Assembly (NCBI GenBank): GCA_937872095.1
Contig: CALMNW010000066.1
Location: 1-42,701, forward strand
DNA length: 42,701 bases
Source: an uncultured Verrucomicrobiota bacterium
GTDB taxonomy: Bacteria; Verrucomicrobiota; Kiritimatiellia; CAIQIC01; Lenti-01
Direction: 5' to 3'
The notes under the pieces are model-generated. The model saw nothing but the letters and a program-made list of their open reading frames with translations, was not told where the DNA came from and searched no databases. Numbering within the stretch: the stretch's first letter is position 1; each line of letters begins with the position of its first letter. The translations under genes and the position numbers were made by a program. Below are positions 23,935 to 31,915 of the stretch, one piece after another.

Positions 23935-25386
23935 ATGAACGTTCTGCTGGTTCGCCCCCATCTGATCCTCGCGCTTTCCCGCCGGTTCAATTCGTTCCTG
24001 CATCTGGAGCCGCTGGATCTGGAGATCGTGGCCGGAGGCGTCGAGCCTCCGCATCGGGTGGAAATCCTGGATCTGTCGCATGGCCGGCGACCGTTCGCCG
24101 TTTTGCGGCGGAAATTGGCGTCGTTCCGGCCGGACGTGGTGGGTTTCGGCTGTTACTCGAACCAAGCCGCGGCGGTCCGCGAATTGGCGGGGGTGGTGCG
24201 GCAGGTTTTGCCTGCCGCGAAAATCGCGGTTGGCGGCGTCCATGCGAGTATCGCGCCGCAGGATTTGAACCGGCCCGAACGGTTCGACTACGTGGTGCGC
24301 GGCGAGGGTTCCGTGGCCATCCGCCGGCTGCTGGCGGCGCTGGCGGCGGGCAAACCCATCGCCGACGAGGGCGTGTTGCCGGTCGGAACGCCCGAATTCG
24401 ACCGTTTGGCCGCAGATCCGCCGCCGGCGCATCCCGACTATCGGGAGGTAGCCAAACCCCGCCGCGATCTGGTCGATCGCTCGAAGTATTTCTGCATCTG
24501 GTCGGGCAAGCCCGACGAACGGCTGGCCTCGCTGTATCCACGCGTGGCTTCCATGCGCACCAGCGTCGGCTGTCCACGGCGCTGCAGCTTCTGCGTCGTC
24601 CATTATCTGGCCCACGGGCGCTACATCCAGCGGGATCCGGAAGACGTGGCGGAGGAAATCGCGTCGATTCCCGAGGATTACATCTACTTCGTGGACGACG
24701 AGATGTTCATCAATCCGGTGCGGGCCGAGGCCATCGCGCGGCGGCTGATCGAGCGGGGCATCCGGAAGCAGTACATCAGTTGGGCGCGCAGCGACACGAT
24801 CTGCGCGCACCCCGACTTGTTCCGATTGTGGAAGCAAGCCGGCCTGCAGGTGGTCTACGTCGGCCTGGAATCGATGGAAGAAGACGCCCTCAAGGGCTTC
24901 AACAAGGGCGTCGATCCGGACACGAACCGCCGCGCGGTCGAGATCCTGCGCGAAATCGGCATCGTGCTGCACTCGGCGCTGATCGTGAATCCCGATTTCA
25001 CGAAAGAGGACTTCGTCCGATTGCGCCGCACCGTCGAGCGGATCGCGCCGGCGGAAATGTCGTTCACGGTGCTGTCGCCTTCGCCGGGGACGGACTACTG
25101 GCGCGAAACGTGCGACCGTTTCATCGCGCCCGATCCGTACGCGTTCTACGATTGCATGCACACGCTGCTGCCCACGCGCCTGCCCTTGCCGGAATTCTAC
25201 CGCTATTTCGCGCTGCTGTATCTGCACGGGTTCCGGCACAACCCCTGGCGCGCGCATCGCGTGAAGGTGCCGTTCCGGGACATGCTGCGGCTGATGTGGA
25301 GCGGCCTGCGCACCGGCTGGACCCTCCATCGCCTGCATCGGGACTTCCCGCCCGAAGCGCTCGCGAAGTGCGGCCGGCCGGAGTAG
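23935..25386 (+). CDS. B12-binding-type radical SAM enzyme C
   Basis: The 483-residue protein again has a cobalamin-type Rossmann domain (about residues 1-135: MNVLLVRPH, KIAVGGVHASIAP, YVVRGEGS) and a radical SAM core with C213-X3-C217-X2-C220 (SVGCPRRCSFC). A C-terminal region of about 90 residues includes basic and aromatic stretches (FRHNPWRAHRVKVPFRDM). It is the last gene on this strand and lies one base after the lipoprotein stop, next to the export genes. A late modification of the product is conceivable. Its stop codon is only three bases from the stop of the convergent ligase gene. Confidence 0.88.
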   Translation: MNVLLVRPHLILALSRRFNSFLHLEPLDLEIVAGGVEPPHRVEILDLSHGRRPFAVLRRKLASFRPDVVGFGCYSNQAAAVRELAGVVRQVLPAAKIAVGGVHASIAPQDLNRPERFDYVVRGEGSVAIRRLLAALAAGKPIADEGVLPVGTPEFDRLAADPPPAHPDYREVAKPRRDLVDRSKYFCIWSGKPDERLASLYPRVASMRTSVGCPRRCSFCVVHYLAHGRYIQRDPEDVAEEIASIPEDYIYFVDDEMFINPVRAEAIARRLIERGIRKQYISWARSDTICAHPDLFRLWKQAGLQVVYVGLESMEEDALKGFNKGVDPDTNRRAVEILREIGIVLHSALIVNPDFTKEDFVRLRRTVERIAPAEMSFTVLSPSPGTDYWRETCDRFIAPDPYAFYDCMHTLLPTRLPLPEFYRYFALLYLHGFRHNPWRAHRVKVPFRDMLRLMWSGLRTGWTLHRLHRDFPPEALAKCGRPE

Positions 25387-25389
25387 GGA

Positions 25390-26814
25390 TCACGCGCGGC
25401 GGATCTTGCCGCTGGCCGTTTTCGGCAGCGCGGCCACGAATTCGAACGCTTTGGGGATTTTGTGGGGGGCCAGCCGCGCGCGGCAAAAGACGCGCAGCGC
25501 CTTTTCGTCCACCGGCGGAACGCCGGCCCGGAGCACGAGCTTGGCCTGCGGCAATTGTCCGAATTCGGGATGCGGTTCGCCGTAGACGAGGGATTCCGCC
25601 ACGCCCGGAAATTGGTCGAGGACGGCTTCGACTTCTTGCGGAAAGATCTTCATGCCCGAAAAGTTGATGACCGCCTTGCAGCGGCCCATCAGGCGCAGGT
25701 TGCCGTCCGGACCGATTTCCCCGAGATCGCCGGTGTGGAACCAGCCGTCGGGCTGGAGCGCCTGTCGCGTCTGCCACGGAGAAAAATAGGCGTCGAACAT
25801 GCCCTTGCCGCGGAGCAGGATTTCGCCGTTGTCCGCCCGGCGGATTTCATAGGCCGGGAGGGGACGGCCCAGGCTGCCGTCGTAGGCGCTCTCCGCGGGG
25901 GCGTGGATAAAGGGCAGGCCGACTTCGATGATGCCGTAGGCTTCGGCCAGCCGAATGCCGAAGCGTTCGTGGAAGCGGCGCGCGATCGATTCCGGCAGCT
26001 GGATGGCCGTGGAAACGGCGAGGCGCAACGCCTGGAAGGCCGCCGGCGACAATTCGGACGATTCCGCCAGCAGCCGGTAATGGATGGGGCTGGCGTAGAG
26101 GACGGTGATGGGCTGCGCGCGCAGCGCCGCCACAAGAGCCTGGGGCAGGGGATCGCCGCACAGAACGATCGTCGCTCCCTTGCGCAGGAACAACAGGATG
26201 GTGACGACGAAATGGAAGCTCATCGACAGCACCCAGCCGACGACGTCTCCCGGAACGATCCGCAGCCCTTCGTTGGCGGCGTCGGTCCGGTCCAAGATGG
26301 TCTCGTGCGAGAGCACCACGCCCTTGCTGGCGCCGGTCGTGCCGGACGAGAACCGGATGAACGCCGGCCGGATATCGGCATATTCGGCGGGAATAGGACG
26401 ACGGGCGGGACAGGAAACCAGACGGAAGCGCCGAACCAGATTCGGCGTTTGGAACGAATCGCCGGCCGTCTGGTCCGGCGCGACGGCTTCATCCGCCAGG
26501 AAATACCGGACGTCCAGATGGTCGAGCAGGGCCGCGCATTCATCCGACATCAAGCCCGGCGAAATGGGAACGATCGCCGCGTCGAGGGAAAGGATCGCCA
26601 GCGACAGCAGGACGTAATCGATGCTGTCCGCGCAAAGGAACGCCACGCGGTCGAGCGGACGGATGCCGCGGCTCTTCAATTCCCCCGCGAGACGGTCCAC
26701 GGCTTGCGCGAAGGCGCCGTAGGACAGGCGGCGTTCCCCCTCGATCATGGCGGTTTTGTCCGCGAGCGCCGCAGTATCCCGGAAAATGATCCGGGCGATG
26801 TTCGGACGCGCCAT
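25390..26814 (-). CDS. Class I adenylate-forming acyl/aryl ligase
   Basis: The 474-residue enzyme has SSGTTGASKG at residues 156-165, a TGD motif in GWFHTGDLGEIG, and the C-terminal catalytic lysine Lys470 in LPKTASGKIRR. It belongs to the fatty acyl/4-coumarate/hydroxybenzoate ligase group and is slightly short, as are ligases that load an ACP. It runs against the main cluster, and the two stop codons are three bases apart. Given that aryl-polyene clusters need one ligase to load the starter, this is a good candidate for loading the starter acid onto an ACP or CoA. It starts seven bases after the DUF4410-like gene stop on the minus strand. Confidence 0.88.
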   Translation of the reverse strand: MARPNIARIIFRDTAALADKTAMIEGERRLSYGAFAQAVDRLAGELKSRGIRPLDRVAFLCADSIDYVLLSLAILSLDAAIVPISPGLMSDECAALLDHLDVRYFLADEAVAPDQTAGDSFQTPNLVRRFRLVSCPARRPIPAEYADIRPAFIRFSSGTTGASKGVVLSHETILDRTDAANEGLRIVPGDVVGWVLSMSFHFVVTILLFLRKGATIVLCGDPLPQALVAALRAQPITVLYASPIHYRLLAESSELSPAAFQALRLAVSTAIQLPESIARRFHERFGIRLAEAYGIIEVGLPFIHAPAESAYDGSLGRPLPAYEIRRADNGEILLRGKGMFDAYFSPWQTRQALQPDGWFHTGDLGEIGPDGNLRLMGRCKAVINFSGMKIFPQEVEAVLDQFPGVAESLVYGEPHPEFGQLPQAKLVLRAGVPPVDEKALRVFCRARLAPHKIPKAFEFVAALPKTASGKIRRA

Positions 26815-26821
26815 GGTCCGA

Positions 26822-27346
26822 TCAGCGCAGGCCGTAGTGTGCCTTGAGCTTCAGGACCATGTTGTCGTTGAGTTTGTTGACCAGGCGCTGCCAATGTTCG
26901 GAGGTGCCGCAGCCGTCTTCCCACGCGAGCAACTGCCGGTCGCCGTCGATCAGTTCGCAGGAAATGTCGAGCGAGGCCGCGCCGGCGCCGAATCCGACGA
27001 TGATGCGGGCGGCGGTCGCACCGGGATTGTAGCGGTCGTAGCGGACGACCAGCAACTGGCGGTTTTCGCCGGCGTAGTCGCTCTTTTCGCCGATGATGCG
27101 CGCTTCGATGCCGTGGCGGCCGAGTTTCACGGGCAAGGTTTTGGTCATGTAGTTCTTGAGATCCACGCGCTGGCGGTACTGTTTCGCGTCCAGCTGGGCG
27201 GCATCGCCGGCTTCGATCAGGACGTCCAGCGCCGGCGCGGCGGCGACCGCCGGGACGACGGAACCGCCCAGGAACAGCAGCGCGGCGGCCGCGAGAAGGC
27301 GGGAAAACGACGGGGAAACGCGTTGGACGGAATCGGATGTTTTCAT
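26822..27346 (-). CDS. DUF4410-like secreted protein
   Basis: The 174-residue protein has a signal peptide (SRLLAAAALLFLGGSVVPAVAAA, given in two parts: basic start, hydrophobic core about 16-33). The mature sequence contains AARIIVGFGAGAASLDIS, the hallmark of DUF4410 proteins, whose function is unknown. I start at ATG 27346; a longer frame upstream covers unrelated sequence from the porin gene. It has no lipobox cysteine. It sits directly upstream of the ligase in the same orientation and could share its transcript, but it gives no clue to a role in lipid synthesis. Confidence 0.75.
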   Translation of the reverse strand: MKTSDSVQRVSPSFSRLLAAAALLFLGGSVVPAVAAAPALDVLIEAGDAAQLDAKQYRQRVDLKNYMTKTLPVKLGRHGIEARIIGEKSDYAGENRQLLVVRYDRYNPGATAARIIVGFGAGAASLDISCELIDGDRQLLAWEDGCGTSEHWQRLVNKLNDNMVLKLKAHYGLR

Positions 27347-27405
27347 GGAGAAAAGATGCCGCGAAGCCTTCCGCGAGGCAAGAGCATTCGCGCGGATTCG
27401 GGCTT

Positions 27406-28272
27406 TTACAAGCCGGAGTAGGGGCTTTTCCGTTCCGATTTGTGGATGTTCCAGATGAGGGCGACGCCGACGATATGGTTGTTTTCGGTTTTGACCAGGG
27501 GACTGTCCTCGTAAACCGTTCCGGCCAGATTGTCCCAGCGGTAGTACACTCCCAAAGTCAGGCGCCGGTTCAATTTCTTGATGGCGTTGGCGGAGAGGCT
27601 GAACCCGGAATAGCCGCCGCCGGGCGAATAAGCCGGCCGATCCGCCAGGGCATAGCGCGGTTCGACTTCGTAGAAATAGCGGTGGAACTCCGCGTCGGCG
27701 AAATCGACGGAAGCGTTGAGGCCGAGGAACACGCCCCATTTTTTCAGCCAGGTGACGTTGCGGTAGACCAGCTTGAGTTCGCCGCGATAGCCTTCGTGGG
27801 CGGTGTCGAAGTCGTGGGGATCCACGGAGATGGCGGCGCGGGCAGCGGCGATCGCGTAGAGGGGGTCGGGACTCTGGGGATCGCGGAGCGACCACTTGAG
27901 CATGGGACCGATTTCCAGGATGGCGCCGAGATCGGACATGCCGTCGCGGGCGTCGTTGCCGCCATCGACAGGCGGGTTGCCGCTCAGGGAAAGGCCCGTT
28001 TCCAGACGGTCGGTCTCCCAGAACACGCTTTTGACCCCTTCCCGGTTGGCCCGGAAGATCTTGCCGCGATAGATGAAAAGGGGGAGCGGCAAGGCATAGG
28101 TCTTATACTCGTCCGAACCCCGATAATGCGGCAAGCGGCCGGCGCCGCCGAACAGGCCGATTTCCCACAGCGGCAGTCCGTTGGACGCCGGAGCGGCGTC
28201 GCCCGATTCTGGGGCTGCAGCGAGGCCGATTGCGGCCAGTGTCAGCAGAATGACGACAAAACGGAACCACAT
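27406..28272 (-). CDS. MipA/OmpV-like outer-membrane protein
   Basis: The 288-residue protein has a signal peptide (MWFRFVVILLTLAAIGLAAA) and then alternating amphipathic strands with many aromatic residues. The N-terminal mature segment WEIGLFGGAGRLPHYRGSDEY matches the opening of MipA/OmpV beta-barrel proteins (a G-x-x-PxYxGSd pattern). Family members are outer-membrane barrels linked with murein synthase scaffolding or osmotic response. I chose the ATG at 28272 because the signal peptide begins there; a longer start at 28308 adds 12 charged residues. The C-terminus (KSPYSGL) lacks the final Phe usual for such barrels. Confidence 0.8.
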   Translation of the reverse strand: MWFRFVVILLTLAAIGLAAAPESGDAAPASNGLPLWEIGLFGGAGRLPHYRGSDEYKTYALPLPLFIYRGKIFRANREGVKSVFWETDRLETGLSLSGNPPVDGGNDARDGMSDLGAILEIGPMLKWSLRDPQSPDPLYAIAAARAAISVDPHDFDTAHEGYRGELKLVYRNVTWLKKWGVFLGLNASVDFADAEFHRYFYEVEPRYALADRPAYSPGGGYSGFSLSANAIKKLNRRLTLGVYYRWDNLAGTVYEDSPLVKTENNHIVGVALIWNIHKSERKSPYSGL

Positions 28273-28363
28273 GGGGCGGACGATACCACGCCCGTTGCGG
28301 CAGAACAACAGATTCGGCTAAAGGCCCAAGCGCCGTCTGACGCCGGCGGGCCTGCCGAAGGCG

Positions 28364-28804
28364 TTACCAATCCACGGATTCCGTCTCGTCGTCCGCTTCG
28401 GACCGACGATCGGCCGGCGCCCGCCGGGCGGCAGGAGGCCGCGAAGCCCGCTGCTGGCTGCCCCCGTCCGTAAACCGGATGGCCGTGCCTTCCACCATGA
28501 TGGTGCTCTTGGAGAAGATGATCCAGAACTGGGAATAGGCTTCCGCCGTGACGTCGATCAACGCATCCGCGCCTCGGCTCCGGATGGCCGCGTTTTTGGC
28601 GTCCCGCAGCGAACTGGATCCGCTGACGGGGAGGAAATTGAACAAATACACCGCGGTGCTCGTGGCCTTGGCCGGGCCCAGCACCATGTAGTTGCGTCCA
28701 TCGATGGGCATGGTGGAGGCCGCGATGCCGCCCGGGGTGTGCGCGCAGCCGGAGGCCAGCAACAAGAGCAGAAGGGAGAAAAGGGCGAAGGTCGTCGGTT
28801 TCAT
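28364..28804 (-). CDS. Small lipoprotein, unknown function
   Basis: The 146-residue protein has a typical lipoprotein signal: a run of leucines followed by ASGC with Cys20. The mature domain (residues about 30-110) contains YMVLGPAKATSTAVYLFNFLP and a GADALIDV strand, a pattern seen in TRL-like or DUF6567-type lipoproteins, though I am not certain. The last 35 residues are rich in Arg, Ala and Asp and look disordered. The start is well supported by AAGGAGA (28812-28818 on the minus strand). It diverges from the LsrG-like gene and may lead the minus-strand group down to the ligase. Confidence 0.8.
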   Translation of the reverse strand: MKPTTFALFSLLLLLLASGCAHTPGGIAASTMPIDGRNYMVLGPAKATSTAVYLFNFLPVSGSSSLRDAKNAAIRSRGADALIDVTAEAYSQFWIIFSKSTIMVEGTAIRFTDGGSQQRASRPPAARRAPADRRSEADDETESVDW

Positions 28805-28921
28805 CGGGAGGTCTCCTTTCGAATGTGCGGATCAGTGTGGCTCGACATCCCCATCCAGCCATTTTGGGGGAGGGGGAGTCAAGCCGCCACTTGTTCGAAT
28901 TTCATGGGGGGGGCTCCGCGT

Positions 28922-28951
28922 TTGACGCGGGAACGGCGCCCAAGCTACAAT
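28922..28951 (+). promoter_or_regulatory. Sigma70-type promoter for the LsrG-like/alcohol dehydrogenase pair
   Basis: TTGACG at 28922-28927 and TACAAT at 28946-28951 are 18 bp apart. Transcription would begin near 28958, just ahead of the AGGAGG ribosome binding site at 28961-28966. That makes the leader very short (about 16 bases). Confidence 0.65.
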
Positions 28952-28973
28952 CCGCGCCAGAGGAGGATGGAAT

Positions 28974-29279
28974 ATGCAGGTTGTCCACGTCCATGTCCAC
29001 GTGAAGCCGGAATGCATCGAGGCCTTTCGGCAGGCCACGATCGAGAACGCGCAAAACAGCGTTCGGGAACCGGGTGTCGCCCGGTTCGACGTCGTCCAGC
29101 GGACCGACGATCCCGCGCGTTTCACCTTGGTGGAGGTCTATCGCACGCCGGAGGCCCCTGCCGCGCACAAAGCCACCGCCCACTATGCCCGCTGGCGCGA
29201 TGCCGTAGCCGACCTAATGGCCGAACCGCGCGCCGCCGTGAAATACGAAAACGTCTTTCCCCCGGACGAAGGGTGGTAG
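28974..29279 (+). CDS. LsrG-like ABM-domain protein
   Basis: The 101-residue protein is a single antibiotic-biosynthesis-monooxygenase (ferredoxin-like, dimeric) domain. Its layout closely follows LsrG/YgiN: a first beta strand [10 protein letters not shown], a helix with [17 protein letters not shown], then [26 protein letters not shown] and a C-terminal strand. LsrG isomerises phospho-autoinducer-2; other members are quinol oxygenases. No other lsr gene is nearby, so the substrate is open. AGGAGG lies seven bases before the ATG, and the gene is five bases upstream of the alcohol dehydrogenase, so they form an operon. Confidence 0.88.
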   Translation: MQVVHVHVHVKPECIEAFRQATIENAQNSVREPGVARFDVVQRTDDPARFTLVEVYRTPEAPAAHKATAHYARWRDAVADLMAEPRAAVKYENVFPPDEGW

Positions 29280-29284
29280 ACGGC

Positions 29285-30439
29285 ATGAATTTCGATTTCG
29301 CGGTCCCTCCGCGCATTCTGTTCGGTTGCGGGACGTTTCGGCAGGCCGGTGCGCTGGCGCGCGGCCTCGGGCGTCGCGCCCTCGTCGTAACGGGGCATAA
29401 TCCGGCGCGCGCGCAGCCGCTGCTGGAGTTGCTTGAAGCCGCCGGCGTCGCGGCGAGCGTTTTTGCGGTTCCCCGGGAACCGACGACGGACATGGTGCGG
29501 CAAGGCACGGCGCAGGCGCTGGAACGCGCGGCCGATTGCGTCGTCGGATTCGGCGGCGGAAGCCCCTTGGACGCCGCCAAGGCCATCGCCGCGCTGGTGG
29601 CCAACGGCGGCGATCCGCTGGATTATCTGGAAGTCGTCGGCCGCGGCCAAACGCTGGCCAAGGACTCCCTGCCGATCCTGGCGATCCCGACGACGGCCGG
29701 GACAGGCTCCGAAGTGACCCGCAACGCGGTGCTGGCCTCGCCCGAACACAAGGTCAAGGCCAGCTTGCGGAACGTCACGATGATTCCGCGGGTGGCCATC
29801 GTGGATCCGGAGCTGACCTACGGCGTGCCGCCGGCGGTGACCGCCAGCACGGGCCTCGACGCATTGACGCAACTCATCGAGCCGTTCACCTGCAACCGGA
29901 CCAATCCGCTGGTGGACGGCTTTTGCCGCGACGGCATCGCGCGGGTGGCGCGCTCCCTGCGCCGGGCCTGGACGGACGGCCGCGACGCGGCCGCCCGCGA
30001 GGACATGGCCTTGGCGAGCCTCTACGGCGGCCTGTCGCTGGCCAATGCGGGCTTGGGCGTGGTGCACGGATTCGCCGGGGTGGTGGGCGGGGCGTTCGCG
30101 GCGCCGCACGGCGCCGTTTGCGCGGCCCTGTTGCCGCACGCCATGGCCGTCAACCGCGCCGCGTTGCAAAAGCGCGCGCCGGATCATCCGGTGTTGGCGC
30201 GGTACGGCGAAATCGCCCGGTTGCTGACGGGTCGGGCCGATGCAACGGCCGAAGACGGCGTGGCCTGGGTGCGGGAACTGACGAAAGCTTTGGGCGTGCC
30301 TGCGCTGGCCGCGCAGGGCGTCGCGCCCGCCGACGTTTCGGGGCTGGTGGAAAAGGCGGCGGTTGCCTCGGGCACCAAGGCCAATCCGATCGAACTGGAC
30401 CGCGCGGAACTCGCGGAAATCCTGTCGAACGCTTTATAG
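29285..30439 (+). CDS. Iron-type (group III) alcohol dehydrogenase
   Basis: The 384-residue enzyme has the family blocks GGGSPLDAAKA (residues 90-100), TTAGTGSEV (136-144), and the metal-ligand region. Asp192, His261 and His275 are present, but the second ligand position, usually His in DALTHAIE, is Gln196 (DALTQLIE). Members oxidise alcohols or reduce aldehydes with NAD(P) and Fe or Zn. The Gln variant occurs in some subgroups and may alter metal choice. It is co-transcribed with the LsrG-like gene, so the pair may handle an aldehyde or ketone metabolite. No link to the lipid cluster is evident. Confidence 0.9.
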   Translation: MNFDFAVPPRILFGCGTFRQAGALARGLGRRALVVTGHNPARAQPLLELLEAAGVAASVFAVPREPTTDMVRQGTAQALERAADCVVGFGGGSPLDAAKAIAALVANGGDPLDYLEVVGRGQTLAKDSLPILAIPTTAGTGSEVTRNAVLASPEHKVKASLRNVTMIPRVAIVDPELTYGVPPAVTASTGLDALTQLIEPFTCNRTNPLVDGFCRDGIARVARSLRRAWTDGRDAAAREDMALASLYGGLSLANAGLGVVHGFAGVVGGAFAAPHGAVCAALLPHAMAVNRAALQKRAPDHPVLARYGEIARLLTGRADATAEDGVAWVRELTKALGVPALAAQGVAPADVSGLVEKAAVASGTKANPIELDRAELAEILSNAL

Positions 30440-30460
30440 AAACCCGGTTTTCTTCTCCGC

Positions 30461-30489
30461 TTGTTATCGCGCAACCGTTTTCCTATCTT
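30461..30489 (+). promoter_or_regulatory. Possible promoter of the FadL-like gene
   Basis: TTGTTA at 30461-30466 and TATCTT at 30484-30489 have a 17-bp spacer. Transcription would begin near 30496, leaving a leader of about 45 bases. The -10 element is only a partial match, so this is tentative. Confidence 0.4.
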
Positions 30490-30539
30490 TTCGCCATCGA
30501 TTCCTCATGCAGAACGGATGGGAGCCAGAAAGGATGTCC

Positions 30540-31817
30540 ATGAGCGAGCGGAAGGGAATTTGCGTGGCGCGGATGGCTGGGTTGATCGTTGCGTGTTCGG
30601 CGGTCGGCACCGCGGCGGGGGAAGCCAATTACCAGCCCTACGTCGTCGGCGAGCGGGCGGCCGGCATGGGGGGCGCCGTGGCGGCGACGGCGGACGGCAT
30701 GGATGCCTGTTTCTACAATCCCGCCGGACTCGGGAATGAAACGCGCGATTCGATTTCGGTCAATGGAGCCCTCTACGGCATCCAGAGCTACGAGATGGAA
30801 GATTCGGCGTTTCCGGGCGAGGACATGGAAGTCACTTCTTTTGCGACCATTCCGACGGGCCTGAGCGCGGTCAAGAAGTTGAAGGACGGCACCGTCGCGG
30901 CCTTTTCCGTGTTCGTGCCTTCCCGGTCGAGCGCCCGGGAAATCCAGGCGTTTCCAGAGCGGCAGCACTACTACAACTACAGCCAAGACGAGCAGATGCT
31001 CTATCTGGGGCCGTCGCTTGGCCGAGTCGTCGGCGAACGCCTGACGCTCGGCGCCTCGGTGTTCGGGGTCTACCAGACCGCCAGCGAGTTCCAGAACCTG
31101 TACTGGGGGGACTACTCCTATACCTACACGGCCAACTACAAGTATTCCGTGATCGGGGTCGTCGGCGTTCTCGGCGCGCAGGTGCGGATCGCGGATGAAT
31201 GGCAGGCGGGTCTTGTCTTCACGACGCCGTCGGCCACGCTGTCCGGCGAGGGCAAGATCCAATTGAGCGAAGTGCTGGGCGATTCGGATTCCGCCGATGC
31301 CGGCGCGGTCTACTACGACGATCTGGACGCCGACAACGGTCTGCCCGCTCAGTTGCGCGTCGGTCTCGCCTGGCGCCGGCCGGACGTCGGCAGCGTCGGC
31401 TTCGACGCGACGCACCATTTTTCGAGCCGCTACGAATGGATGAGCGGCACCCAGAATGGCGAGCCCGTTTGCATCCGGCAGGAACGCGAAGCGGTGACCG
31501 ACCTGCAGCTGGGCGGCGAATACGTGTTCCGGAAGCGCTATCCGCTGCGCGCCGGCGCGTTCACGAGCTTTTCGTCCGCCCCGGACTTGGAAGCGGACGG
31601 CGATTCCCTGCTCAGCCAGATCGACTTGTACGGCGTCACGGCCAGCATCGGTTCCGTCGGCGAGAACGTCGTAATCAATCTCGGCCTCAGCTACGTGTGG
31701 GGCGAGGGCGATGCTCTCGGCACCCGTTTCAACGAAGACGAAGAGCTGGAATCCTTCGTTTCCCGGACGCGCGAAAGCGGTTTGTACGCCTTCGCCAGCA
31801 CGGCCTACCGGTTTTAA
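30540..31817 (+). CDS. FadL/OmpP1-like outer-membrane protein
   Basis: The 425-residue protein has a signal peptide (residues about 10-27) and then the FadL family start: ERAAGMGGAVAATADGMDA followed by FYNPAGLG. Alternating strands follow and the sequence ends in YRF, the terminal aromatic expected of an outer-membrane barrel. FadL-type porins admit long-chain fatty acids, hydrocarbons or aromatics. I chose ATG 30540 since AAAGG lies six bases upstream; ATG 30534 is six bases earlier in frame. It could import a hydrophobic substrate or an acyl precursor, though nothing ties it to the cluster. Confidence 0.85.
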   Translation: MSERKGICVARMAGLIVACSAVGTAAGEANYQPYVVGERAAGMGGAVAATADGMDACFYNPAGLGNETRDSISVNGALYGIQSYEMEDSAFPGEDMEVTSFATIPTGLSAVKKLKDGTVAAFSVFVPSRSSAREIQAFPERQHYYNYSQDEQMLYLGPSLGRVVGERLTLGASVFGVYQTASEFQNLYWGDYSYTYTANYKYSVIGVVGVLGAQVRIADEWQAGLVFTTPSATLSGEGKIQLSEVLGDSDSADAGAVYYDDLDADNGLPAQLRVGLAWRRPDVGSVGFDATHHFSSRYEWMSGTQNGEPVCIRQEREAVTDLQLGGEYVFRKRYPLRAGAFTSFSSAPDLEADGDSLLSQIDLYGVTASIGSVGENVVINLGLSYVWGEGDALGTRFNEDEELESFVSRTRESGLYAFASTAYRF

Positions 31818-31915
31818 ACGCGAGCTGCGGCAGCAGGACCGCCGCTTGCAAATTCCGGGGAAAACCGGTAGTCGTCAAGGGCGATGTGGTCGGCGGATAT
31901 GCGAACAGGAAAGCC

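Noticed and set aside
1413-25386. Direct assignment as a ladderane cluster
   Set aside because: The resemblance is at the level of enzyme classes only. The APE-like KS/CLF, LolA and MMPL genes point to a different backbone, and no ring-forming enzyme can be identified from sequence alone.
1413-25386. Ordinary carotenoid cluster because of the CrtI-like gene
   Set aside because: No phytoene synthase, prenyltransferase or cyclase gene is present, and the surrounding genes are acyl-chain enzymes.
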